DNA of 64,000 nt. Source: Planctomycetota bacterium (GTDB lineage: Bacteria; Planctomycetota; Planctomycetia; Pirellulales; Lacipirellulaceae). The notes under the pieces were generated by a model that was given only the letters and a program-made list of their open reading frames with translations, had not been told where the DNA came from and ran no database searches. Location of the stretch: positions 1 to 64,000 of the forward strand of contig JAJRSE010000061.1 of NCBI GenBank assembly GCA_024278955.1, in the 5' to 3' direction. A program made the position numbers and the translations under genes. Shown piece after piece: positions 7,772 through 16,491 of this stretch; position 1 is the stretch's first letter; the number at the start of each line of letters is the position of its first letter.

Positions 7772-8899
7772 CTATGGAATGACTCTTTCACGCTTCAAGG
7801 TATCACTGACTTCATGGAACACACTTTTTATTTTTTCTTTCTCAAATGAGATATAAGTTAGGCCGTGTATATTGGAAAATTCTTGACAGCCTTTTTCGAG
7901 CATTACGATTGCTTTTTCAAATCCTAATTTCCCCTGAAATAAGCCTACTTCGTGAATAACATTCATGCGAGCATTCAAACTGCCATCTTTTTGACAGTCT
8001 TCCCCAGTCAGCACTAAGAAAGCAAAGCACGCCTCATCAAGCATTGTTGATAGCCTTGAAACAGTAGTTGTTCCAGCAGTAGCCTCACGATTAAAGTCAT
8101 CACAGGTCAGATCGAGTCTATCCTGCATATAGTTTTTCAAAACAAGCCAAGCCTTGGAGCGTCCATGCCCAATGAAAACTCTTGTTCCAGTTTTTTCGCT
8201 TTTAAGCATCAAAGCCGCCTTTGCTCGTTTTGCGATGTATTTCCCAGCCCTGTTTGCAATTTTAGCAAGTTGCTCTGCATTGTCGAACAACGACTCAATT
8301 GATTTAACTATTGAATAAAATGCTATATGTGGGGGGACCTTTATCCCACCCGCCATCGCTTTATGGTCATTTGTCATAAAAGTCCCCGCCGGAGCATCTG
8401 AGTGTGAGAAGCTCTTTGGGGAACGCATACGAGCTTTGTCAACATCCTCCTTCAATCGCTTTAGATACCCATCATCTCCAACAGTAAGGCATGCTTCAAT
8501 AGTCAAGAAAAGCTCTTCTCGAATGTCATCAATTTGGCCTGAAACATCCTCCGTAAGATTTGCTAAATCATCGAGCGAAGGCTTAACTTTAGAACTCTTC
8601 AGATAGTCGTAAATATCTGCATATTGATAATACACCCAGTCACCGACTGTATCACTAGAAAACCGGTCTTCAAGACCCCATTGGCTGTCAAAGAAAGCAT
8701 CTGTGGCAGGTTTTTTTAGCTCGTTGTAGTACACGCAAGAATGATAGCCAATCCACGAACAGCTATGTGCAAGTCCAGCATTGATGGCAACATTAGAGAG
8801 TTTGTCAATTGAAGCTCGAATTGCCTTGGTATTACACTTGGCATGAATTGACCTTGCTTTCGCCTCGACTTCTGCAAGGTCGGATGCTAGGTCAGACAT
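7772..8899 (-). CDS. PCTIR (TIR-like nucleotide-binding) domain protein, candidate defence gene
   Basis: 375 residues. From about 238 to 365 it carries the TIR-like domain known as CAP12/PCTIR (formerly 'predicted nucleotide-binding protein containing TIR-like domain'). Visible motifs are RVFIGHGRSKAWLVLKNYM (240-258), NREATAGTTT (270-279), FAFLVLTGED (292-301) and RMNVIHEVGLFQGKLGFEKA (311-330). E317 in the IHEVGLF motif is the likely catalytic glutamate of a TIR NADase. Such domains act as effectors in CBASS and Pycsar antiphage systems. The N-terminal 235 residues are mostly helical and unrecognised, and may be a sensor. No cyclase gene is adjacent. Codon use is visibly AT-rich compared with both neighbours, which suggests horizontal acquisition. 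Confidence 0.85.
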   Translation of the reverse strand: MSDLASDLAEVEAKARSIHAKCNTKAIRASIDKLSNVAINAGLAHSCSWIGYHSCVYYNELKKPATDAFFDSQWGLEDRFSSDTVGDWVYYQYADIYDYLKSSKVKPSLDDLANLTEDVSGQIDDIREELFLTIEACLTVGDDGYLKRLKEDVDKARMRSPKSFSHSDAPAGTFMTNDHKAMAGGIKVPPHIAFYSIVKSIESLFDNAEQLAKIANRAGKYIAKRAKAALMLKSEKTGTRVFIGHGRSKAWLVLKNYMQDRLDLTCDDFNREATAGTTTVSRLSTMLDEACFAFLVLTGEDCQKDGSLNARMNVIHEVGLFQGKLGFEKAIVMLEKGCQEFSNIHGLTYISFEKEKIKSVFHEVSDTLKRERVIP

Positions 8900-9173
8900 T
8901 TCTTGTTACTTACCTTTACTTGCTGATTTTATTTTGCAGTCTCAAAACTAAACAATTCCGCCTAAGCCGCGGACTTTTCATTAATGACATTATCGATGTT
9001 GGATTGCTCTTTGTAACCCCTGCAAAGTACCTTTCTTTGTCGTTCTTCATGTTGCAAATTCAGACTGTTTCCTTCGACCTCCGGCTTGAACGGTGGGGGA
9101 TGGGCCAACTAACCCCGAAGTGGCACGCCTTAGTCGCTTACCGCGCATTTTTACAGTTACTTGCGTGGCACAC

Positions 9174-10370
9174 TTAAAAGGGTCCGTAAAGCCAAGACTC
9201 GACTTCTTCAACTCGTTTGAGCAAACATTCGCCGAGATTCGCTGGCGCGGCGGTCGCGAAAAGAGTGAGGATTGGTTGGCCGCGTAGGATGCTGCTTCCT
9301 TCGAGCGGTATGTCGGCAAGGCAACTCGTGAACGGAACTCCCGACTGCGCGATCGCCCAGGCGAAGAAGCTGGGATCGATTTTGATATCTTGTTTAGCGT
9401 AGAGGATGGCTTTGCCGTGGGCTTGGGCTGAGGGCTCGCCCCGTTTTGGGTTGTTAAGCGTTTGTCCTGTGCAAGCGGCAATATGCGAGTCGATCGAAGA
9501 GACTCCCTCGTTGCGTTCCACAATTTCTACCGAAGCCGTGTAACGAGGGTTGATTTCCAGCACCCAAAGGCGGTCGCCCTCGATTAGCAAGTCGACTCCT
9601 ACGAGACCGCGTAGCTGGAATTGTTCGGCGAGGACGCGAGCCAGTTTTTCGATTTGCTTCTGCACGGCAGGCTGGAGGTCTTGTTGAATTCCTAGCGAAC
9701 CTGCGTATTGAAATTTTGCCGCTCCAACTTCTACGCTGCCAACCCATTGGGTGGTGATACCAAGAGTCGATGTCCCGCGATTTCCAATCGCAAAGACAAC
9801 AGAGGCTAGGTACCCTCGGACACATTTTTGGAAGACCGCACCGGCGGCCTTGGCTTGGCGCTGTGAATTTTTATCGGCAAGTTGCCAAACGCCGCTGCCG
9901 CTGCTGCCGCGATAAGTTTTGCAAAGCCATGAGCCGTCTTGAGGCAAGCCTTGACTAGAGGCTTGGGTCGGGGGGAAGTCGATGCCGTTGTTGCCAAGTA
10001 GGGTTTGCAGATTCAGAGGATCTCGACAACGGTGTAGGACGTCTCCCGAATTGCCAAGCAAGGGGCGGACCTGGGCAAGGCGATCGACCAAGTCGGGTCG
10101 GTTTTCGAGTGCACCGGTGTAGAGCCAAGCGTCACACTCGGTCGCAGCTAGCCAATCGACGAGTCCCTCGGGGTACTGAGAAATTTGTGTGACGGGAACA
10201 TGACGAGCAAGATCGGCATCGGCAAACAGGTCGGCAGCGAAGGCCTTGCGTCCTGATCGGAGCACCGAGAATGCAGCCGAACGGGCACTTGCTCCGACAA
10301 CGGCGATTGAATTCGGAATTGGGGATTTGGAATTCGGAATGTTGGTGAGATTTTCGCTTTTATCAGGCAA
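9174..10370 (-). CDS. ATP-grasp domain protein
   Basis: 398 residues. After a short low-complexity leader, a Rossmann-like segment starts at IAVVGASARSAAF (about 22-34). The ATP-grasp fold then runs from about 115 to 320, with a Ser/Gly-rich loop (YRGSSGSGVW) and ligand-type residues in VGVDLLIEGDRLWVLEINPR, where the ELNPR-like motif binds Mg-ATP. ATP-grasp enzymes ligate a carboxylate to an amine or thiol; the substrate here cannot be read from sequence. Residues 10-21 (NIPNSKSPIPNS) are encoded by a GAATTCGGAATT repeat and are probably not part of the ancestral protein. The gene lies 12 bases downstream of the pyrophosphohydrolase gene and likely shares its transcript. Confidence 0.75.
   Translation of the reverse strand: MPDKSENLTNIPNSKSPIPNSIAVVGASARSAAFSVLRSGRKAFAADLFADADLARHVPVTQISQYPEGLVDWLAATECDAWLYTGALENRPDLVDRLAQVRPLLGNSGDVLHRCRDPLNLQTLLGNNGIDFPPTQASSQGLPQDGSWLCKTYRGSSGSGVWQLADKNSQRQAKAAGAVFQKCVRGYLASVVFAIGNRGTSTLGITTQWVGSVEVGAAKFQYAGSLGIQQDLQPAVQKQIEKLARVLAEQFQLRGLVGVDLLIEGDRLWVLEINPRYTASVEIVERNEGVSSIDSHIAACTGQTLNNPKRGEPSAQAHGKAILYAKQDIKIDPSFFAWAIAQSGVPFTSCLADIPLEGSSILRGQPILTLFATAAPANLGECLLKRVEEVESWLYGPF
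10309..10341. repeat. GAATTCGGAATT short repeat inside a gene start
   Basis: Two copies of GAATTCGGAAT (10309-10319 and 10330-10340) flank GGGGATTTG. A related block with GAATTCGGAATTCGAAATTT lies at 12715-12750 next to the cysNC start. Both sit at the 5' ends of minus-strand genes. Confidence 0.5.
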
Positions 10371-10382
10371 TGTTTTTCGCCT

Positions 10383-10763
10383 TTAGCTACTCGGAGCGGC
10401 GCCGAGGTCGTCGTCTCCCGATCGGCCGCGGTATTGGTCTGCCGGGTACTTGATTGCGTTTTTGATCATCTTCGCGCGGATCGTATCCGACAAATCGATG
10501 CCTAGCGAATTAGCCATGGCCAACGTGTAGCTGAGCACATCGGCCAGTTCTTCGCCGACGGCTGCGAGCTTGGCAGGGTTCTCGGCTAAGCGTCTTGAAT
10601 CGGCGATGTCAATCCACTGGAAGTGCTCCATTAGCTCGGCTGCCTCGATTGCGAGAGCCATGGCAAGGTTCTTGGGAGAATGGAACTGTTGCCAATCTCG
10701 CTCGTCGACAAAGTCGCTGAGGAGCTGGCGAAGGTCTTCAACGGTGGTTTCGGAGTCAGACAT
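10383..10763 (-). CDS. MazG-like nucleotide pyrophosphohydrolase
   Basis: 126 residues from the ATG at 10763 (MSDSETTVEDLRQL). The all-alpha NTP-PPase fold shows WQQFHSPKNLAMALAIEAAE with the EAAELMEHFQW metal-binding helix, followed by EELADVLSYTLAMANSLGID, which is the ExxD pair of the MazG/RS21-C6 family. Members hydrolyse (d)NTPs such as dCTP to the monophosphate and pyrophosphate, a nucleotide-pool cleaning role. The upstream frame extends 22 codons into the end of cysNC and is unlikely to be used. It follows cysNC closely, with a 12-base gap from 10763 to the cysNC stop at 10775, so co-transcription is likely. Confidence 0.85.
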   Translation of the reverse strand: MSDSETTVEDLRQLLSDFVDERDWQQFHSPKNLAMALAIEAAELMEHFQWIDIADSRRLAENPAKLAAVGEELADVLSYTLAMANSLGIDLSDTIRAKMIKNAIKYPADQYRGRSGDDDLGAAPSS

Positions 10764-10774
10764 AGAGTGCTTTT

Positions 10775-12712
10775 CTAGACAGCAATCGCCGAACGTTCTG
10801 TGAGTAGTTCCATCACGCGTTCGACACACTGCTGGACGTCGAGTTCGTGGGACGGCAGCACTAAGTCGGCGTCGGTTGGTTCTTCGTACGGAGAGCTGAC
10901 GCCAGGGAAGTTGGCGATTTTTTTTTCGTCGGCGGCACCGTAGAGGCCCTCTTGGTCTCGCTCGCGGCAGACCTCTATCGGGGCGCTAAGGTGGACAACC
11001 AGAAATTGCTCTTTGCCAACAACTTCCGCAGCTTTTTTCCGGACTTCTTCGCTGGGAGCAAGAAATGCCGCAATGCAGATCATTCCGGCATCGTTCATTA
11101 GCTTCGCTACCTCTGCACCACGGCGAAGATTCTCGCTACGATCATCGGCCGTGAATCCTAAATCACGACTGATACCGCGACGCATATTTTGGCCGTCAAG
11201 CACACAGCAGGCGCGACCTTGGTCGAAAAGTTTTCGTTCGAGAGCATAAGCTAAGGTCGTTTTGCCGGCGCCGGCAAGGCCGGTCAACAGGAGCGTGAGG
11301 GGCTGCTGGCCAAAACGAGCTTGCCGCTCGTCGGTGGTGACGTCGCTATGCTCGACCTGCAAGTGCTCGCTAGACTGGTCGTCCCAGTGATCGTTTTTAT
11401 CGCCAGCGGTTCGCTGCAGAATCATCCCGGCAGCAACTGTGATATTCGAAATGCGATCGATGACGATAAACGATCCCGTGCCAGGATTGTTGCGATAGCC
11501 ATCGAACGCAATGGGTTGGTTAAGATTGATTTGGCAACGTCCGATTTCGTTGAGCTCTAGCGTTGGTGACTGTTCTCGGTGCAACGTGTTGACGTCAATT
11601 TTGTAACGCAAGGTCGAAACGCTGCCAGAAACAAGCTTGGTCGCTTGCTTAATAAGATACTGCTTGCCCGGCAGCATGGGTTCGTCGGCCATCCAGACCA
11701 GGGTGGCGTCGAAGGTGTCGGACGTTTGTGGCACATTCTCGGGCCGGACAAGCATATCGCCTCGGCTGACGTCGATTTCGTCTTCAAGAGTAAGAGTAAT
11801 CGCCAGAGGCGCAAAGGCTTCTTCCAGCTCGCCGTCGTAGGTGACAATTGATTTCACGCGGCTTTTTTTGCGTGACGGCAAAACCATCACTTCATCGCCC
11901 TTATGGATGCGTCCCGAAGCGATGGTCCCACAGAAACCGCGAAAGTCGAGATGAGGACGGTTGACGTATTGGACCGGGTAACGAAAGTCGATCAAGTTGC
12001 GATCCGACGCGATGTGGGTGTTGTTGAGCATATGCATCAGCGTGCTCCCCTCGTACCAGGGCATTTCTTTCTCGGCTTTTTCGACCAAGTTCAAGCCTTG
12101 AAGCGCACTCATCGGAATGAAGTGCAGATCGGTCATGCCGAGCGGTCCGGAAAAGGCAGTGAATTCCTTGCGGATTTCTTCGTACCTCTCTTGAGAGAAG
12201 TCGACCAAGTCCATTTTGTTGACCGCCACAATCACATGCTTGATACCGAGCAGCGAAACGATAAAGCTATGACGCTTGGTTTGGGTGAGCACACCGCGAC
12301 GGGCATCGATGAGGATGATCGCCAGATCGCACGCGCTGGCTCCGGTAGCCATGTTGCGGGTGTACTGCTCGTGCCCCGGGGTGTCGGCGATGATGAACTT
12401 ACGTTTTGCCGTGGAGAAATAGCGATAAGAGACATCGATCGTGATGCCCTGCTCACGCTCGGCCTTGAGGCCATCCATCAAGAGAGCCGGATCAAAGGCT
12501 CCGCCCGTGGACCCAAGGGTTGTCGACTCGGCTTCAACGGCTGCGAGTTGATCTTCGTAGATCATCTTCGCCTCGACGAGCAGCTTGCCAATAAGGGTGC
12601 TTTTGCCGTCGTCGACGCTACCGCAGGTGAGAAAGCGAAGCAACTCTTTTTGCTCGTGTTCTTTCAGGTAAGCGTCGATATCGGTGGCGATAAGTTCTGA
12701 TTGATGGCTCAT
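10775..12712 (-). CDS. cysNC: Bifunctional sulfate adenylyltransferase subunit 1 / APS kinase
   Basis: 645 residues. The N-terminal half is a translation-factor GTPase (CysN): P-loop GSVDDGKST at 31-39, [11 protein letters not shown] near 110, NKMD near 165, then two beta-barrel domains to about 430. From about 475 an APS kinase (CysC) domain follows, with P-loop GLAGAGKTT and [12 protein letters not shown]. CysN with CysD makes adenylyl-sulfate from sulfate and ATP driven by GTP, and CysC phosphorylates it to PAPS. The fusion is known in many bacteria. cysD lies upstream on the same strand, separated by 338 bases that contain a palindromic repeat. Confidence 0.96.
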   Translation of the reverse strand: MSHQSELIATDIDAYLKEHEQKELLRFLTCGSVDDGKSTLIGKLLVEAKMIYEDQLAAVEAESTTLGSTGGAFDPALLMDGLKAEREQGITIDVSYRYFSTAKRKFIIADTPGHEQYTRNMATGASACDLAIILIDARRGVLTQTKRHSFIVSLLGIKHVIVAVNKMDLVDFSQERYEEIRKEFTAFSGPLGMTDLHFIPMSALQGLNLVEKAEKEMPWYEGSTLMHMLNNTHIASDRNLIDFRYPVQYVNRPHLDFRGFCGTIASGRIHKGDEVMVLPSRKKSRVKSIVTYDGELEEAFAPLAITLTLEDEIDVSRGDMLVRPENVPQTSDTFDATLVWMADEPMLPGKQYLIKQATKLVSGSVSTLRYKIDVNTLHREQSPTLELNEIGRCQINLNQPIAFDGYRNNPGTGSFIVIDRISNITVAAGMILQRTAGDKNDHWDDQSSEHLQVEHSDVTTDERQARFGQQPLTLLLTGLAGAGKTTLAYALERKLFDQGRACCVLDGQNMRRGISRDLGFTADDRSENLRRGAEVAKLMNDAGMICIAAFLAPSEEVRKKAAEVVGKEQFLVVHLSAPIEVCRERDQEGLYGAADEKKIANFPGVSSPYEEPTDADLVLPSHELDVQQCVERVMELLTERSAIAV

Positions 12713-12805
12713 TTGAATTCGGAATTCGAAATTTAGATTGCGGAATGGGGAAAAATTGTGAAATTACTTGTTGCGTCTGGAGGTAATGGACGTCACGGTG
12801 ATGGC

Positions 12806-12938
12806 TAGTGTTCCACTGCGGCTTGGTTTTCGGGTGCCACTGCTGGCTCGTCCAGCAGTGCGAAGCGGGTACCCGGCGTCCACTGCTGGACAAGCCAGCA
12901 GTGGCACCCAACTCGAAATTTGAGCTGCGGTAGACTAC
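12806..12938. repeat. 133-bp dispersed repeat, copy 1, with 78-bp palindrome
   Basis: This 133-bp block matches 62404-62536 at 127 of 133 positions, same length and orientation. Its core, 12832-12909, is an inverted repeat with 29-bp arms beginning GGGTGCCACTGCTGGCT and one mismatch (C against T, tolerated as a G-U pair in RNA), around a 20-base centre holding GGGTACCC. It fills most of the 338-base gap between cysD and cysNC. Confidence 0.88.
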
Positions 12939-13050
12939 GTAGTAGCTCGTCGGCTTCTTTTCCGTCAGTAGCGATCTTGTGACGGAAATCTCTCTTCGAA
13001 TCCGTGCCATCAGCTTCGCTGTAGTTTGCACCGACACGAATGCTTCGTCA

Positions 13051-13962
13051 TTAAAAGTACCCGTCCTTTTTCTTTTCTTCCATCGAGCCACTTTGGTCGT
13101 AGTCGATAACTCGGCCTTGGCGTTCGGAAGTGGTGGTGAGTAGCATCTCTTGGATAATCTCGGGCAGCGTGGCGGCCGTCGACTCGACGGCTCCGGTTAG
13201 TGGATAGCAACCGAGCGTGCGGAAGCGGACCATTCGCTTTTCGATCTTCTCGCCCTCTTCAAGCGGCAGGCGGTCGTCGTCGACCATGATGAGAGTCCCC
13301 TCTCGTGTGACGACCGGGCGTTCAGCAGCCAAGTAAAGCGGGACGATTGGGATTTTCTCAAGATGAATATATTGCCAAACGTCGAGTTCGGTCCAGTTAG
13401 AAATCGGAAACACTCGAATGCTCTCGCCTTTATGAACTCGACCGTTGTACAGATTCCAAAGTTCGGGACGCTGGTTCTTAGGATCCCAGCGATGGTTCTT
13501 GTCGCGAAAAGAATAGACTCGCTCTTTGGCGCGAGATTTTTCTTCGTCACGACGAGCGCCGCCAAACGCAGCATCAAATTTGTATTTATTGAGAGCTTGC
13601 TTCAGGCCGTCGGTCTTCATGATACCCGTATGAACATCGCTCCCATGAGTGAAGGGGCCGACCCCTTGGGCGACGCCCTCTTGATTGATGTGGACGATTA
13701 AGTCCCAGCCAAGTTCCTCTCGCATAAGCTTATCGCGGAACGCGATCATCTCGCGAAATTTCCACGTCGTGTCGATATGCATCATCGGAAACGGAGGCTT
13801 GCCCGGATAAAACGCTTTCTCGGCTAGACGCACCATAACCGACGAGTCTTTGCCAACCGAGTAGAGCATCACCGGATTGTCGAATTCAGCCGCAACCTCG
13901 CGGATGATGTGGATGCTTTCGGCTTCAAGCTGTTTAAGATGCGTTAGGTTGTAGGAAGTCAT
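13051..13962 (-). CDS. cysD: Sulfate adenylyltransferase subunit 2
   Basis: 303 residues from the ATG at 13962 ([20 protein letters not shown]), which fits the family start; the frame continues 11 codons upstream without reason to use them. The PP-loop ATP pyrophosphatase motif is [13 protein letters not shown] near 40-52. [18 protein letters not shown] and [15 protein letters not shown] are typical CysD blocks. CysD adenylates sulfate within the CysDN complex. The 5' region (13963-14169) contains two small hairpins, CGTCTT/AAGACG and GTCCT/AGGAC, but no recognised riboswitch. Confidence 0.96.
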   Translation of the reverse strand: MTSYNLTHLKQLEAESIHIIREVAAEFDNPVMLYSVGKDSSVMVRLAEKAFYPGKPPFPMMHIDTTWKFREMIAFRDKLMREELGWDLIVHINQEGVAQGVGPFTHGSDVHTGIMKTDGLKQALNKYKFDAAFGGARRDEEKSRAKERVYSFRDKNHRWDPKNQRPELWNLYNGRVHKGESIRVFPISNWTELDVWQYIHLEKIPIVPLYLAAERPVVTREGTLIMVDDDRLPLEEGEKIEKRMVRFRTLGCYPLTGAVESTAATLPEIIQEMLLTTTSERQGRVIDYDQSGSMEEKKKDGYF

Positions 13963-14169
13963 AGAAGATCGCGGGTTGGGGCGGCTGGCAAGCAAATTTC
14001 AAACAAGGAAGGCACCTGCTAGCGGTAAGCCGCCCGAGAAGGAATGGTCGGATTCAGTAGTTTAGAGGTCCTGGGTAGGTAGGACAACTCGTCTTTGCGA
14101 GCAAGACGCGGGGCCCCCTTGCAATCTCGGCATAATGGGAGGGAATCTTCGAGATCGATTTCCCTGAGA

Positions 14170-14562
14170 TCACTTTTGATTGCTAGCAAAGTGGCCTAAG
14201 CCGCCTGCAGCTGCCAGCAAGATCCCGGCCCAGAGAAAGTAGCGGCTCCAAAGTTCGGGCTGGTTTTTAGCATATTCGAGCCTTTCTTTCATGACGTCGA
14301 TCTGCTGCTTCATTCGCTCGCGTCGGGCCTCGTTTTCTTTTTTACTGAGGCCTGTCCGTGCCGGATTCTGGTATGCCGAGCGTTTATATTCTTGAGTGAC
14401 TCGATCATATTTAGCCGAGTTCTCGACAGTCCACAGAGATTGCGACGCAAAACGTCCGATCGGGAAAAACGATGCCGCGATAAGCAGCGCCCCCGCAATC
14501 AAGGAGACGATCGGAAGCCAGGAGTGTGGCTGGCGTTGGGAGTTTTTTTGCAGCTGCGTCAT
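14170..14562 (-). CDS. Small two-helix membrane protein following the pseudopilin gene
   Basis: 130 residues from the ATG at 14562 (MTQLQKNSQ), 4 bases past the stop of the DUF1559 gene. It has one hydrophobic helix near 17-35, a polar helical middle rich in Lys, Arg and Glu (about 50-95, probably a coiled coil), and a second hydrophobic helix near 103-122. No known domain was recognised. Tight coupling to the pseudopilin gene suggests a shared transcript and perhaps a shared envelope role, which is inference. Confidence 0.68.
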   Translation of the reverse strand: MTQLQKNSQRQPHSWLPIVSLIAGALLIAASFFPIGRFASQSLWTVENSAKYDRVTQEYKRSAYQNPARTGLSKKENEARRERMKQQIDVMKERLEYAKNQPELWSRYFLWAGILLAAAGGLGHFASNQK

Positions 14563-14566
14563 GGGA

Positions 14567-15649
14567 TCAGTAGTCGAAATCGTCGGACCGTCCATCGTTG
14601 ATGCTGATGCGGTAGGCAAAAGAAATTTCGTCGACTCCGTTACTAGTAAAACTCGTGTGCCCATCTAAATAGGCGACCACAATTCCTCCCGGATGCAGGC
14701 TACGCGGGGAAGCAGAGTAATACCCGCCGACACCGATCGGCCATCTCCATCGAGTGCAGGGCATGCTCTGCAAGTCGGATAAATACTGCTGATCGCTTCC
14801 TCCCGAGCAAAAGCGAACCGTATCTTTTAGATTACTGTTCGGTAGTTGGGTTTGGCCCAAGCTTCTGGGGTCAGCCAGATAGTGGCGATCTTCCGGGCAG
14901 CTGTTTCTGCTTTCTCCATTGAGCGGGCTGCATTTATGGTGCATATCAAACGATAAAATCGAGGCTCCTGCCCAGGGCAATGCCCAGACGCCTCGTTCAT
15001 CTTGTTCCTCATCCAACGTGCGTACTTCAGTAAACGCGATCGTGCGTGACAGACCATCTTCGATACGACTTAACGGTTGCCCTGTGGCCACTATCGCCCC
15101 TGGATAGAGTAACTGAAGGTCAACGTGGTACGGGCTAACGTAAGCGGCGTAGTTGCCCTTGGCGAAGCGTTTCCCCTGGGTTAAGTCCGAGTCAGAAAAG
15201 TAACGCAAATTTGCCTCGTCGCTGGGACACATAAGGCCCGAGAGATGCACTTCTTGTGGTTCAAGGTTTTGCTCGAACACCGTGAGGGAAAAATCGAACT
15301 GCTCGTACAAATTTTGCTGCTCTAAGAATGGCAACAGCAAAACCATCCAACTAAACTGCTTGCCCGACTGGTGGTCGACCACCGGGTAAACACCTTGGTT
15401 GTATTCTCTTTCTTCGTAGTCGAGAATCGCCGACCGCGGCAGGGCGCCGAAGTTCGATTCAAAGTTCGACGTAGCGATTGCAATCTGCCGGAGGTTGTTG
15501 GTGCATTGCACGCGCCGCGCAGCTTCGCGGGCGGCCTGGATAGCAGGCAGCAGCAACGAAACGAGCGTGCCAATGATGGCGATGACCACCAACAGCTCGA
15601 CGAGGCTAAAACCGCTGGAGCATTCAAGTTGTGTTCTCGAACGGCGCAT
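14567..15649 (-). CDS. DUF1559 type II-secretion-like pseudopilin
   Basis: 360 residues from the ATG at 15649; a GTG at 15703 would add 18. The N-terminus has a prepilin leader, SSG then FSLVELLVVIAIIG, with the Gly-Phe cleavage site and the hydrophobic N-methylation helix. It is followed by the planctomycete DUF1559 start LLPAIQAAREAARRVQC and TNNLRQIA. The C-terminus carries the H-x9-DG style motif (LHPGGIVVAYLDGH). These proteins are numerous in planctomycetes and are thought to be pseudopilins assembled in the envelope; individual roles are unknown. Confidence 0.9.
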   Translation of the reverse strand: MRRSRTQLECSSGFSLVELLVVIAIIGTLVSLLLPAIQAAREAARRVQCTNNLRQIAIATSNFESNFGALPRSAILDYEEREYNQGVYPVVDHQSGKQFSWMVLLLPFLEQQNLYEQFDFSLTVFEQNLEPQEVHLSGLMCPSDEANLRYFSDSDLTQGKRFAKGNYAAYVSPYHVDLQLLYPGAIVATGQPLSRIEDGLSRTIAFTEVRTLDEEQDERGVWALPWAGASILSFDMHHKCSPLNGESRNSCPEDRHYLADPRSLGQTQLPNSNLKDTVRFCSGGSDQQYLSDLQSMPCTRWRWPIGVGGYYSASPRSLHPGGIVVAYLDGHTSFTSNGVDEISFAYRISINDGRSDDFDY

Positions 15650-15883
15650 GAAAAGCAACAACTCGGGTTTCGGCTCAATGTCCCAGTGGAGAGATCCCTC
15701 CACACTTTATGAGGAAAGACCTCTTGGCCCTCTATTCTACCCCAGAATTGAGGCCTTGCAGGGAAGGAATTGGCTGTGAGTGCAGCTTTTCGCAGAGAAT
15801 TTTTGCGTTTCTGGGCGAACTGCGGCTCTCTCGGCCCGCATCGCGGGCCGGTTATTGCATCGCTTGAAAGCAGTGGTAGCCGT

Positions 15884-16189
15884 TCAGTCGGCGAGCGACG
15901 AAGGGTTGCCTTGCGTCAACAAAGGGTTGCTCAAGAGTGTCCCGAGCACTGGTGACTTGGTTTGGGCAGCTTCGGTAGGAGCAGCTTGGTAGTGCGAATA
16001 GAGGTCGCAATGGACCTGAACACATTGCAGATAGCGGGTTCTCACCGCTTCGTTCTCTTTGATAAGCGACTCAAGCTGCTTGACGTCGTTGTCGCTGATT
16101 TGATCGTCAAGAAGGGCCCAAATGAGCTTCTCAGACTTTTCTAAGAGCTGGCTGTCCTGCATGCCAAGCGATTTCTGTTCGGTGCTCAT
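15884..16189 (-). CDS. Short anti-sigma/FecR-type N-terminal domain protein
   Basis: 101 residues. The segment LLEKSEKLIWALLDDQISDNDVKQLE followed by RTRYLQCVQVHCDLYSHY resembles the N-terminal domain found in planctomycete FecR- and LamG-type anti-sigma regulators encoded beside ECF sigma factors. Here the protein ends 25-30 residues later, with no membrane helix and no extracytoplasmic domain, and no ECF sigma gene is adjacent. It may be a truncated relic or a free-standing soluble version. Confidence 0.65.
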   Translation of the reverse strand: MSTEQKSLGMQDSQLLEKSEKLIWALLDDQISDNDVKQLESLIKENEAVRTRYLQCVQVHCDLYSHYQAAPTEAAQTKSPVLGTLLSNPLLTQGNPSSLAD

Positions 16190-16491
16190 AACTGGCTTCT
16201 CCGCTACAGTTTCCTAATTTGCTGCCTACTCTACATCCACTGCTTTCGACACTCTGTCAGTAAAAGCACATGCGGATTTACAAAACTCGACATTTTTTGG
16301 CAAGATCGCCTTGCCCAGCTTGCCTGCTGCCCCGCGAAGGAGCTTCGGTAGACAAACCTTGTCCTGTGCGGGAAAGTGGGGGGGAACCCGTGTTTTTTTT
16401 GGAATTCGACGACTGCAAGCACAGCCCTCAGAATTCTGGCCCCCAGCAGAAGTTTACCCCAGAACGAATCCCCGTTTAGAGATTTCCTCCC
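16190..16491. other. 302-base gap, nothing recognised
   Basis: Divergent spacer between the short anti-sigma-like gene and the DUF255 gene. It must hold promoters for both, but no clear -35/-10 pair or hairpin was seen. A G7 run at 16379-16385 and a T8 run at 16393-16400 are the only simple tracts. Confidence 0.4.

Noticed and set aside
9060-9175. Possible tRNA on the minus strand (TTCAAGCCGGAGG phrase like a T-loop)
   Set aside because: No acceptor stem, D arm or anticodon arm could be paired around it.
8809-9177. 122-codon plus-strand frame starting inside the TIR-like gene
   Set aside because: Antisense start, hydrophobic AT-rich chance composition, and it crosses the composition switch near 9065.
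11903-12700. Plus-strand frame (265 codons) antisense to cysNC
   Set aside because: Mirror of the GTPase coding sequence; no start site or domain of its own.
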